This document shows positions 35,300 through 45,610 of a stretch of 64,000 nt of DNA, in pieces. Positions within the stretch are counted from its first letter, which is position 1. Each line of letters starts with the position of its first letter. The position numbers and the translations under genes are program-made. This DNA is from Nageia nagi (Eukaryota; Pinophyta). Under the pieces are notes generated by a model. That model did no database searches and had not been told where the DNA came from. It was given only the letters and a program-made list of their open reading frames with translations. Location: assembly GCA_050084985.1 (NCBI GenBank), contig JBITNC010000001.1, forward strand, positions 57,412,001-57,476,000. Reading direction: 5' to 3'.

Positions 35300-36740
35300 A
35301 AACATGTACCATATGTGCAAACCATGATCCGTAGAGGAATAAAGTTGTGGTTGTTTTCTTGTATAGAATTAGGCCTTCACCTGGATGCCCGCAAGGTGGA
35401 GCCCAGGTACTACCAGTCCTCAACCAGTTCATGTTGGTCAGTAATATACTCTCACAAGGAGAAGTACCAACTATTTTCCAAGGATCCGATGTATCTTGGA
35501 CCGACCATTTTAATTATCTTGATTAAGGTTTTTAGTTTTCCTCCTAGGTTATCAGGATAATCCCTGAATGGACATGCAGACATGTGGTATCACTACACAC
35601 ATGCCTGTCCACCTAATAGAGTTATGTCCAATCCAATAGAGGTCTTAGGGGTAATTAAGATGGACTTACCACCACTCGGGTCTTCAGACTAAAAGGGCTC
35701 CAGTCTGCCCTATCCTCACCTTGTGGCTCCCCAAACAAGTCATGTTGTGGAAGAATACGTTCAGATGTGTTCATTTTAGGGGTTACTTTCAATATTTGCA
35801 TTTTGTAAGTATAAAGCAAATTGTGCAAAAATATAAAGTAAAGTAAAATTGCATCATCCACACGAGCTTGAAAAACCTTAAAAGTCTAATGGGTTTTGTA
35901 CTAACCCCTAAAGGACTTTTACATTTTGTATATTTTGCTCAATTCATTCAAGCACTTAATGAATTAAAAAAGAACTAAGTCCTACTTAGCATTTAATTCA
36001 TAACATGCATTATTCCATGACTTAAAAAAAATTAAGTAATCATGCATCATGCATTATTTAAATTAAAAATTTAAGTCCTAAGCATGTTTTATTCTTCAAA
36101 CAAGATAAAGATACATGCATCATAAGTCTAGCATGCAAGATCTAGATAAGGTTTACAAGATAAAGAGACATGCAACACAAGTCTAGCATGCAAGATCTAG
36201 ATAAAATTTAAGTAAAAAATTATACCAATTCCCCCCTTTTCACTTAAATTTTTATCCCTAAAACAAACTTGTATGCTAAGACTTGTCTTATAAGTATGCA
36301 TTTTAAGTAAAAAATTCCCTTATTTACTTAAAAAAATAGCATACTTAGACTAAATTACTATGCTTAGAGATTGCATGTGCACCTTAGTAAATTAAACATG
36401 CAATTTTGAGTAGAATATTAGAAATATTCTAAATACTCCTAAGTGCATTTAATTGGAGCAATTGACTTGTAAGCAAGTAAGTAAAAGAAATTAAATGCCT
36501 AAGAAGTATATGTGTGCAAGTTGTAATAGGAGACCCATACCCCTACTTCATGCAAATTTAATGCTTTGTCTACCTTAAGCACTAAAAAAAATACTCCTAA
36601 GTCAAAAAACAATTAAATGCTTTGTAGTTGTAAAATTATGACCCCCCCCCCTTTTTATTCCACCAAGAAAAGCATACATTGCTTTTGGAAGAGCAAAAAT
36701 GCAAGTAGTCAACTAAACAAACTTAATGCATTGAAGTGCA
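35300..36740 (-). other. Leader of element B, conserved part
   Basis: Non-coding and collinear with A 18885-20560. It holds the conserved block (35300-35760), two copies of the 55-bp minisatellite (about 36095-36210) and a C homopolymer near 36642. Short ORFs here are on the opposite strand and not conserved in D. Confidence 0.7.
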
Positions 36741-38505
36741 TTAAAGTGACTAAGAAGACTTGCAAGAAGTTGGCAGCCATCAACCTTGAATGTGGGAGGT
36801 AGGATGACCTAGAAGACAGCCAATGGAGAGAGTGCAAGGTTAGCAATGAAGGTGATGGTAGCTATGCATGGTGAGGGAGGAGGGAGAAGGGAGAAGGTTG
36901 CGTAGACTACTCTACTAGTGGTGCAAGAGAGATGGAGATATGGAGGAGGTAGGAAGGAGTGCACTGGGAAGTGAAGAGGACATTGCCATTGGAGATTCAT
37001 GGTGCATTTGGTGATGGGAGCGATGTTTCCTGGTTAGAAGCCACCCATTTAGCATGCGAGAGGTATAGGAATCGATACCCTGCATCTCCATCTTCCCTGA
37101 CAATGGCAACAGAAGCAGCTGCTACTGTGAAACAAGAGGAGGAATAATAAATTACCAAAGGTGGAGGAGAGATCTTGTTTGCGGTTCAACTCTGTGGGAA
37201 TCCCTCATGGAGGAGAGTTGACATGGAGATTTTACACAGTCATGGAGTTTTGAGGTTGTGAGGGTGTGCGGTCTGGAGGCCACCGGGTGAGGAGGCTATG
37301 GAGGGCCATGGGTGCCATCAATGAGGCCTCAAGTACTAGCACCAACAACTACCACTGATTTAGGAGTTCTACTATAGTCATGATCGGGGCAAATCTGTAT
37401 GTCCATGGTTGAACAAATTTTTCCATGGATTCAAAAATGATGGGAGGTGAGGCCAACGCACAAAGTTAGAGCCTGTAGACCCTTTCGATGAAGGCCATTT
37501 CATTTTAATCATAAGATATTGATGGATCCTTGAAGTAGATTTCAAAATATTATGCAATTTCCAATTCCTATTCTATAATTCATGTGTGGAGTTGTATAAG
37601 AGGAACACTATAGCAGAGTGTGGTATGGCCATGACAGAAGAAGATGAGAGCAAAGGGAAAATCATGTTGGAAGAATGGAATGCATCATCTTCATCGACTC
37701 TGGTGTGGACTGCTGTACTAGTTGGTGACATTACCAGAGGTTATTCCATTCATCACAAAAGCACCTGATCGTTGGAGGTTATTCCATTCATATGCTTCCC
37801 AATTTCAATGAATGTTGGTGGGGTTCATGAGTTTTAGCAGGACTGCAAGCCATTCACACATAGAAACTCTATCTACATCATGCATCTTGTCAAACAATTT
37901 CATGTGGCTTTTTAACATTCCATTTTGTGCATATCTTGTGATCATTGCAGTCCATGAAACTTGTCTGCAGCATGCACCTTGTCAAACAATTTGCATGCCT
38001 TCCTGACATGTCCACAGTTTGCACACAAGCCAGGGAGTGCAGAGGAGAGATCATGAGGGAGGAGGTGAGGTGATTCACCAGGCTGAAAAGAGGAAGAGCT
38101 CGTGTAGCTGGCGAGGGAGCAAGCTGCGGGAGGAGGAAGACCACCGCTCAACCAACGTGGCCCTCCACGTGGCCCTTCTATTTTTTTCAAAATTAATTTT
38201 GTTTTGTAAACTTTACAATATTTTCAATTTAATACTAATTTTGTAAAAAAAATTGAAAAACATGGTAAATAAAGTGAAGGTAAATCTCCCTTTTTTTGTT
38301 AAATACCTTTCTCCTCTTTTTTTTTTCAACAATAACAATAATATCCCCATATTTGCTTTAAAATTTTAAACAATTGCCTCTAGAAATTATTTCCCTCTAT
38401 TTGCATTAAAATTTTGCAAAAAATAAGACAATTTAGAGAAGAAATAAAGTATTATGTAATTATTACACCTTGGCAATGCTTGTAATAGAGTTATTGATCA
38501 ATACT
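36741..38505. other. Foreign insert in the leader of element B
   Basis: This occupies the same leader interval as the insert in A but is unrelated to it. It is visibly richer in G and C than the surrounding element over about 36780-38170. It contains a PPR gene fragment (37812-38045) and other coding-like stretches I do not recognise, such as 36959-37147 (+) and 37586-37768 (+). A short direct repeat GGTTATTCCATTCAT is at about 37739 and 37777. Interpreted as captured host DNA, perhaps from more than one locus. Boundaries are approximate. Confidence 0.6.
37812..38045 (-). pseudogene. Captured fragment of a PPR (pentatricopeptide repeat) gene, sense to element B
   Basis: The minus strand from 38040 reads CANCGHVRKACKLFDKVHAAD; after a one-base frameshift near 37955 it gives SWTAMITRYAQNG, then MLKSHMKLFDKMHDVDRVS. 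That is the plant PPR repeat of the PCMP class: C-G x-x-x-A-x-x-L-F-D-x-M x-x-x-D-V-x-S-W-x-A-M-I x-G-Y-A-Q-N-G. About one and a half repeats are present. Such proteins bind organellar RNA in plants. The fragment ends at a stop at 37812 and has no start, so it is non-functional. Confidence 0.78.
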
Positions 38506-38900
38506 ACTAACAAACAAAATGTTAGTAAAAATACTTGCATTGCATAGTATCCTCTTAAAAAAAAAAGGTATATCATGTATTAAGCATTTTGTAAAAAAAA
38601 TGCTACTAACATAAGAGGTTAGCAAAAAAAATTGCTTACATTGCCAATTTTGATCATATTTTGCAAAAAATAAGCTCCAATATCTCACAAAATATGTTAG
38701 TATCTAATGTAATAATCCATTAAGATAACCAAATGAGGAGGAATTTTATACCTTTTCTTAAAATTTACCTCACCAATGGGGTGTAAGATGAGGAATGAAG
38801 AAGGATGAACAACCTCCAAAAATGTAGAAGAAGAGCTTCCACACCAAAGGAATGAAGAAGGATGAAGAACCTCCAAGATGTAGAAGAAGAGCTTCCACAC
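38506..38900 (-). other. Leader of element B next to the primer site
   Basis: Non-coding and homologous to A 16907-17250. Contains a 57-bp tandem duplication absent from A (GAATGAAGAAGGATGAA at 38793 and 38850). Confidence 0.75.
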
Positions 38901-38916
38901 CAAGCTCTAGATACCA
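38901..38916 (-). promoter_or_regulatory. Primer-binding site of element B
   Basis: CAAGCTCTAGATACCA on the + strand is the complement of TGGTATCTAGAGCTTG, identical to the site in A and like the initiator tRNA-Met complement. Confidence 0.75.
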
Positions 38917-38918
38917 AT

Positions 38919-39390
38919 TGAGAGAATTAGCACTACTCTAATCCTCAAGGTCCAAGACTAGGAAACTCAATCACACAACATTCACACAATATAACACAAG
39001 TGTAATGTGGTTCCTCCCTCCTTGGGAGTACATCCACAACTAGTATCTCAATTCTCAAGTATGCCCCTCTTACAACTATTCTCTTCCTCTCTCCTACACA
39101 AACTAGTAGAGTAATGTTACTCCAAAACTTAGATGTGTTACAAGAGGAGAGGCCCTCTATTTATAGCTTGAGAGCACCTCCCTAACCTCCCTTTAACCCA
39201 AGGGTAAGGTTAGGGTTACAATAAATGTGTGACCTAACTTTAACCTACCAACTAACCCCATGGTTAGGTCAAAGTCCACACATAATAAAGAATTCAATTA
39301 ATCCCTTAATGTATCTACATATCCTTTAAGTGATTAATTGAACTTACAAGGAGTTTAGATATTCACAATATTTCATTACAAATTCTAACA
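38919..39390 (-). repeat. 5' LTR of element B
   Basis: 472 bp. TATA box reversed at 39157-39165. Two bases longer than its partner because of an extra CT in a CT run. Confidence 0.95.
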
Positions 39391-40390
39391 ATTGGCCATT
39401 TATGAAAAAAGATTGCATTTTACATATTCGAAAATGTGAAAAGTATCAAAAGTATGCTAACTTGAAACAAGATCCTTCAAGTGAATTAGCCACAATGATA
39501 TCTCCTTAGCCTTTTTTTATTTGGGATTTGAATTTAATTGGAGTTATTAATCCCAAATCTAGTGAGGGACATAAATTCATCCTAGATACTACATAATACT
39601 TCACAAAACGAGTAGAAGTTATACCTTTGAGATCCTCCAACGGGCCTCAAATTATGAAGTTCATGAATGAAAATATCATAGCCAGATTTGGTGTTCCATC
39701 TCATATCATCATGGATAATGGAAAGAATTTTAGAAGTAAACAAATCAAGGACTTCTATGAGAGGTTCAAAATTAGAAAAAATTTCTCATCAACATATTAT
39801 CCATAAGGAAATGGATAAGAAGAAGCAACTAACAAGATAATTGTCAATATTTTTTGCAAGATAGTTAAGAAAACTCACATAGATTAAAATTCATAAATTA
39901 TATATACTTTATGGGTGCATAAAATAAGCATCAGATCAGCTACAATTTGCACTCCATTTTTATTGTTCTATGGAGATGTGGCAATTTTACCATTGGAGGT
40001 AGAAATAGCATCATTAAGGGCGTCCCTAGAAGCTATCATTAATTGGGAAGAGTAGCAAAAAATAAGATTAAGGAAGCTAGAAGGATTAGATGAAAAGAGA
40101 ATCCATGCCTTAGAACATTCCAAAGCTTTTCAAAGAAGAGCTAGGAAAGCATATGGCAAGAATATTGTACCATGAGAGTTCCAAATGGGTGATCTAGTAC
40201 TCAAGAAGAATCATCATAAGTTACAAGATGAAAAGCATGATAAAGGCAAGTTTGAAACTAATTGGACAAGTCCTTATATCATAAAAAAAAAGTATCTAAA
40301 TAATGCATATAGTTTAGCAATAATTAATGAAAAAGTAGATAAATTCTCAATCAATGCAAATAACCTCAAGCCCTTTTATGCACAAGGGAA
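39391..40390 (+). pseudogene. Element C integrase, main part
   Basis: Continues from 29865. It reads HWPFMKKDC, CILHIRKCEKYQK (second half of the zinc finger), WDLNLIGVINPKSSEGHKF (first D), FGVPSHIIMDNGKNFRSKQ (second D), FSSTYYPXGNGXEEATNK (the E), then WVHKISIRSATICTPFLL and the C-terminal QMGDLVLKKNHHKLQDEKH from the open block at 40185-40487. At least six stops interrupt it. Catalytic D, D and E are still recognisable. It resembles integrase of element E (for example MDNGKNF in both). Confidence 0.85.
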
Positions 40391-40490
40391 GCTTTTCATA
40401 TGGGTTCTAGTAGTATTCCTTCAGTCAATCATTAGTATAGAGGTCATTAATCAATTTCCTAGTTCTGTTTTCATTCTATTAAGCTAATGC

Positions 40491-41037
40491 CCATGCTATC
40501 CTTTTGTTTAAATTTCCATCCTTCATCCCAATCCTTGCATTGGCATTCTTAGCATATTTTAGATAAAAATAAAAATCATAGGGATCAATGGTCATATTTA
40601 GGTTAGATAGGACATGTGGCAACTTCATATTAGAGTTAGTTAGTTTCATCCACAAACTAACAATATTGGTTCAATTAGTGGTACAGATGATGCCTTGGGA
40701 AATTCCATTTTCTTATTAGATACCACACTTTAATCAAATCACTTAGCACAGTCACATCTTAATCATAATAAAATTGCAAGTATAGAATCTAAGCAAGTCT
40801 TAACACCTATGCTACCTTCTGTTCCCATGCTAACATTAATGCTCATGCTAATGTTCTTACATCAAATTAGATAATTCATAAAACATAAGTGCAAGTATCA
40901 TTTTCTACTCTCTTATATTTATATTCATGATTATAATGCAATCATATCATGCTTCATTATTTGCTTGAGACATCATATCCTTGTTGGTTGGATATTAAAT
41001 AAACATCACTATTTTATGATCATTTGGTTGGGACTAA
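40491..41037. other. Non-coding stretch between element C pol and element D
   Basis: No ORF, no LTR match and no repeat that I can see. It may be the 3' region of C, whose 3' LTR would then lie beyond D, outside the window. It ends with ACTAA, the candidate left copy of the target duplication of D. Confidence 0.45.
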
Positions 41038-41537
41038 TGAAAGAATTGAACTATAACATGAACAACTCTAAACTCTCAAGATCATATGAAAGCTCATAAT
41101 ATGCATCTAACAAACTCACAAAGAAATCTTACAAAGATAACACAAGATATAAGTGGTTCCTTCGACTAGAAGTACATCCACTAACTAGATCTTTACTTAA
41201 ATCACAAATACAACTCTCTTACACTCATCCCAATATCAACTTCTAAGCACTATCTTATATCATAACTTTGCTCCACATTTGGTGTGTAATCATAAAGAGG
41301 GTACCTTCTATTTATGGGCTAAAATCTCTCTTTGGATCACCCTTTTATCCAATGTACAAAAGCATGACATGCACATCCTTTTACCCAAGGGGCATGCTCA
41401 TGACATGGAGTGTAGGACAAGTTACATTATCTTATTCACTTAAATACTTAAGGTATAAAATGATACCTTTAAGTATTAGTGAACTCACATATAATATTAA
41501 TACAAACCTTTACAATAGTTCAATATACATTCCAACA
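41038..41537 (-). repeat. 3' LTR of element D
   Basis: 500 bp reading TGAAAGAATTGAAC to TTCCAACA on the + strand, so TG...CA in element sense. Followed by the polypurine tract CTCCCCTTTAAT (41538-41549, reversed). Its partner is not in the window. It shares only partial similarity with the A/B LTR (for example the TTTATGGGCT stretch at the promoter position). Confidence 0.8.
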
Positions 41538-41549
41538 CTCCCCTTTAAT

Positions 41550-42185
41550 GCAATATTGGGATAGAGTAAATAAGAGAGAAGAAAGAGAGAAAGTAAGAGA
41601 GTTCTCCTTCAAATAGATACAATAGAGATGAGAACTTTTTACATATTTGTGAAGTAAGAAAGATTTAGTTTGAGACTCACTACTTTTCTAAATTCAATCA
41701 TTAACCATAACCAATTTCAATGTACATGAAGTAGTCATCCAACTAGAAGTCATGAAGAGTCTCCAAGAGCTTGCATACTTGAGGTAAGTAAACTTCAATA
41801 TCAAAGGAACCTACAAGTTGTAAGTAGCTCAAATAAAAAGATCAGTTAGATGCAACATATTCATATCAACAATGATAGATGAATCACATAAATTCCATCA
41901 TGAACTGATCAATGGTGCACTATAAGTCATCACGAAGATGCCATACCAAAAACTTATAATCACCTACTATATATAAAACATGTGTTGATTATCATTACAA
42001 AATAGAGCATGGACATACAAGTTCCTCACATATGGATATTTGAATAGTTCTAAAATACACATAAGAGTTTTTCACACATGGATAACTAAATAATGCTAAA
42101 TTGGCCAATATTTTTGCTTTAAAAATTTGTACAACAAGTTCTTCATGCAAAGCGAACTTACCATGAAGGTGTACAACAAAATCAA
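41550..42185 (-). other. Element D 3' untranslated region with one hairpin unit
   Basis: Similar to the 3' UTR of A and B. A single well-preserved hairpin unit lies at about 42127-42165: AAGTTC ... GAACTT with flanking TACCATGAAGGTG. Degraded copies may occur near 42030-42075. Confidence 0.65.
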
Positions 42186-42830
42186 CACTTAACCAACTTG
42201 ATAACATCCCTAAGCTTACAAAACTGAGCTTTTAGGAGGGGCTTGGTGAACAAATTAGTAGAGTTCAAGGTGGATGGATAATACTCTAGGTGTATGATAC
42301 CATCAAAAACCTTCACTCTAATAATATGGGCATGGATTTACACATATTTTATTCTCTAATGGAACATAAGATTCTTAGCCAAAGAAATAGCTGACTAATT
42401 ATCTAAAGAAATAAAAAATGAGCCTCCTTGCTCATACCTAATTTCTTTCAAAATATGCCTTAGCCAAATAGCTTCCTAGGCCATAATAGACATGGCTTGA
42501 TATTCAATTTCTATAGTAGAAAGAGAAATATTAGGCTACTTCTTGAAATCCCAAGGGATAGCATTTGAACTAATGCTAAACACATACATAAAGGTTGATT
42601 TCTTATGATCTCTATCTTCTCCATAGTCAAAATTTGAGAATCTAGAGAGAACAAATGAGGGCAACTTAGAAAACTTGAGAATAAGATCCTTAGTTCCTAT
42701 AACATATCTTAATATTTTCTTAACAGTATTAAAGTGCTTAATATATGGTTTCTTCATGAATCGAGTCATCAGATTCATTGTAAAGGTAATATTAGGCATG
42801 AAAATAGTCAAATACAAAAGACTACTACTT
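42186..42830 (-). pseudogene. Element D RNase H, degenerate
   Basis: The open block 42817-42536 reads NITFTMNLMTRFMKKPYIKH, ILRYVIGTKDLILKFSKLPS and KKSTFMYVFSISSNA. Further left are ISLAKNLMFH and LFTKPLLKAQFCKLRDV with stops. Aligned with A, many D/K/N substitutions are seen, typical of an old copy: for example YGGDRDD has become YGEDRDH. No full product is possible. Confidence 0.8.
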
Positions 42831-43560
42831 AATTACTTATAAGTTGTAGCATCAACTAACTGAGAGTTGGAGCTCAAAGAAATAGTGATTCTAGGAGATA
42901 TTAGGATCATAACATATTTATACTCCTCCATTCCAAACTTCTGTAATATGTCTAATATATACTTAGATTAACTAAGGTAAGTACAATCCTTATATTGATA
43001 CACTTGCATTCCAAGATAGTAGTGCAAGAGACCAAGATCAATCATTTAAAATATTTATTAAAGTTTATATATGCATTCTTGAATGATTTCATCATTATTC
43101 TTAGTTATCAAAAGATCATTCACATAAAGGAGAATCAATACCACATCTTTTCCTTGATTGAGCACATATAGATTAGAGTCAAAAAAACACTTAGAGAAAC
43201 CAATGTTTGCAAAGTATCCTAAAATTTTCTTGTACCAAGTTTGAGGTGCTTGCTTAAGTCCATATAATGAATTCTTTAGCTACCACATGAAGGACTCTTT
43301 ACCTTTCATAATAAACCCTTTTAGTTGATTCATGAAGATTTCCACATCTAAGTCACCATTGAGAAATGCACTCTTGATGTTAAGTTGAAAAACTTTTTAT
43401 CCTTGAGCTATAGAAAGAGCAAGGATAATCCTAATAGTAGGCATATTTTCCATGGGAACAAAGGTTTCTTCATAATCTACATCATATTTTTAAGCAAAAC
43501 CTTTAGCTACTAACCTTGCCTTGTATTTCTTAATATCTCTAATTGATTTGAACTTGACCT
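42831..43560 (-). pseudogene. Element D reverse transcriptase, degenerate
   Basis: Recognisable by homology to A and B (AFLNGDL-like, KQAPQTWYKK-like, YLGMQVYQYKDCTYLS). The catalytic YVDD is YVND (43115-43126), so a catalytic aspartate is lost. The stop that A and B share after KWIYKVK is absent here: D reads on into FKS-like sequence, though a deletion shifts its frame. Several stops are present. Confidence 0.78.
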
Positions 43561-44049
43561 ATAGATCCACTTATTACTAATCACATTCTTCTCATTAAGA
43601 TAAGGAACCAAATATTAAGTTTTATTTTTCATAAGTGCCTCATACTCCACTTTCATGGCTTCCATCCAGCACTCATTTTTAGGAGCTTCTTTTAAAGTTG
43701 AGGGCTCATGCTTGTTGTCAATCTTGGCAAATAAAGATTTGTTCAAGGTTATGCTCCTAGTTACCTTTTGTATTGGAGAATTTTATTCCTATGATGACTT
43801 GTCTAGATCAATATCTAACCAACTAGATGTAACTGAAGAATCCTATAGATCATCAACATCATCTTTAGAATTAGATTCTTTAGGAAGTTCATTAAACTTT
43901 ACATCTTTTGAATAAACATGACTTTGTAAGATGGAGAGTAGAGCCTATAGCCTCTATGTTGACTATCATAACCCATAAAGATGCATTTTTCAATTTTTTT
44001 ATCTAACTTATTCCTTTTCTTAGAAACAATGTAGGAGAATGCTTCATAG
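43561..44049 (-). pseudogene. Element D integrase C-terminal part, interrupted by element E
   Basis: The minus strand from 44049 reads EAFSYIVSKKRNKLDKKIEK, CIFMGYDSQHRGYRLYSPSY. Its upstream half, LRVFGY, is at 61684-61710 on the far side of E. Joining across one CATAG gives the copia-typical F-G-Y-E-A-F. The linker toward RT (43655-43900) is degraded. Confidence 0.82.
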
Positions 44050-44883
44050 TGTTGCAATGAAAATTGAGCTGGAATATAGATTAAAATAAAATGAAAATTA
44101 TTCTTCAATCTTCATTGAACCTCAAATTATATAACATAGATAGACATTGTTGTAATTGCAAAATGATATTCAATCTCAGTTCAAACTACAATTTGCCCTT
44201 AGAATAGACTTTTACAAATGTTATGTACCAAAATAAGAGTATTCAATCTCCATTGTTTTTGGGTTGCTTACTTCTCTTCTTGATGTAAACAACCTGTAAA
44301 TCCTACACACATGCAAAAGACAATAACATCAAAGCATCTATGTATAACATTGTATTAAAATGAAACTAGCATAAAACAATAAAAGGAATGAGTTCACAAG
44401 ATTTTGGTAGCATTACCCTACTTCAAAGTTGGGTTCAATTGGGTTCCATATTGCTTTGTATTAGCTTGTATTTATATATTTTTCAGGTGAGATGTTCCAA
44501 AGCTAGAAAGGGGAAGTGAAGAGCCACCGTATGTCGTAATTGACCCCCTCTATCCACCTCATCTTGGAAGATGAAGCATTCCAACTTCCCTTTTGATTTT
44601 TTGTTTAGCTGTTGCAGAGTCATTGGCATTTGTATGTCGAATGTCGACGATCGCCTAAAAACATCGACATTTGATATGGAACGCCAGCAACTGGTTAACT
44701 ATATTAAAATGACCGCCTAATAGTCAAATTTCATCGAAAAGGGGCCATGTGACCATTCATCTTGCATGCACTCGATGAGAGCTATCCAATAATAGGGTTT
44801 CTAAACCTATTTTATGTTGTCACATCGAGTTATGATTATTCTAATGTTTACTTGGTTAAAGAGGGACATTTTAGGTATCTACA
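44050..44883 (-). repeat. 3' LTR of element E
   Basis: 834 bp; on the + strand TGTTGCAATG to GTATCTACA. It differs from the right LTR mainly by transitions. Confidence 0.93.
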
Positions 44884-44898
44884 TTTTGCCCCTTTTTG
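44884..44898 (-). promoter_or_regulatory. Polypurine tract of element E
   Basis: TTTTGCCCCTTTTTG on the + strand (purine-rich CAAAAAGGGGCAAAA in element sense) directly abuts the 3' LTR. Confidence 0.8.
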
Positions 44899-45610
44899 AA
44901 ATTATCAACTGAAAAATGTGATTGATGATTTCAAAAATATAGAATGGGAAACTTTGTTGCTTGACTATTTGTTGTTGCCTTTTTATGATATAAGTTTTGA
45001 CTCAATTTCTTAGGTGAATCAAACTTTTGATTTATCAAATTATGATAAAATGTGTTTTCTTTTTACATTTGATGTAATTTTGAAAACAAATTTGCATATA
45101 CCGTAGAAGTAACTATTTTCGGTATGACAATGTGTTGAGCTTGTGTGATAGTTGCATGACATTTCTGTTGTCATTTTGTATGTCTAAGCGCACATGTACC
45201 ATATAAGCCTTCCTTAGTATATGAGTTCTGATGGTGTTGTCCTTTGTCCCAACAACGGGGTTTCAAGATGATCTCATGTAACAAAGACACATCACATTTT
45301 ATCATTATTTGATTTTCTTGACCAATTGAAGGCTATCCTTGAGAAAAATTTAATGTTATCAGGGCTATTTCCAAACATGGCATTTTACTTCCAATCATCG
45401 GCATTTAGTTTTGATCATCGGTGTTCATTTTTAATTCGTCGACGTTTAGTAATAGTCACTGGCGTTCTTATCTAGGTCGCCAGTCTTTGAAAAAGAAAAA
45501 GTTTTTTCCTTTTCTCATATGTTTCTTAGCTATCCCTTTCATTGTCTACCAGGGCCGTTTACCGTTGCTGATTCATCGATTTCCAACTGTTGATATTCAT
45601 CATATTCAAC
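44899..45610 (+). other. Region upstream of the antisense PMD gene in element E
   Basis: No ORF. It would hold the promoter of the PMD gene; no clear TATA box was singled out. At about 45393-45480 it contains a degenerate 20-bp repeat, TCATCGGCATTTAGTTTTGA and variants, which recurs near the other end of E (60575-60710). Confidence 0.5.

Larger units (their letters stand above)
29866..39390 (-). mobile_element. Element B: Ty1/copia retrotransposon, 9525 bp, sibling of A, target duplication ATTGG
   Basis: Same family as A, in the opposite orientation, inside the integrase of C. Left LTR 29866-30335 (3' LTR of the element), right LTR 38919-39390 (5' LTR). ATTGG flanks it at 29861-29865 and 39391-39395. 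The LTRs differ by about five substitutions and one 2-bp indel, so it is the youngest insertion here. Order in element sense: LTR, primer site, leader with a foreign insert, gag, protease, integrase, RT, RNase H, hairpin array, polypurine tract, LTR. The polyprotein carries stops, two of them shared with A. Confidence 0.95.
14880..40490 (+). mobile_element. Element C: old Tat-like Ty3/gypsy retrotransposon, split by copia elements A and B
   Basis: Three blocks of one gag-pol lie on the + strand: 14880-16420 (gag), 25857-29865 (protease, RT, RNase H, second RNase H, start of integrase) and 39391-40490 (rest of integrase). Removing A plus one AAAAG, and B plus one ATTGG, restores collinearity. 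At the B junction the integrase zinc-finger region reads straight through GYHW-PFMKKDC. Two RNase H domains, one of archaeal type, place it in the Tat lineage of Ty3/gypsy. Dozens of stops make it a fossil. LTRs could not be identified; 40490-41037 downstream may include terminal sequence. D may have inserted in or beside its 3' end. Confidence 0.8.
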
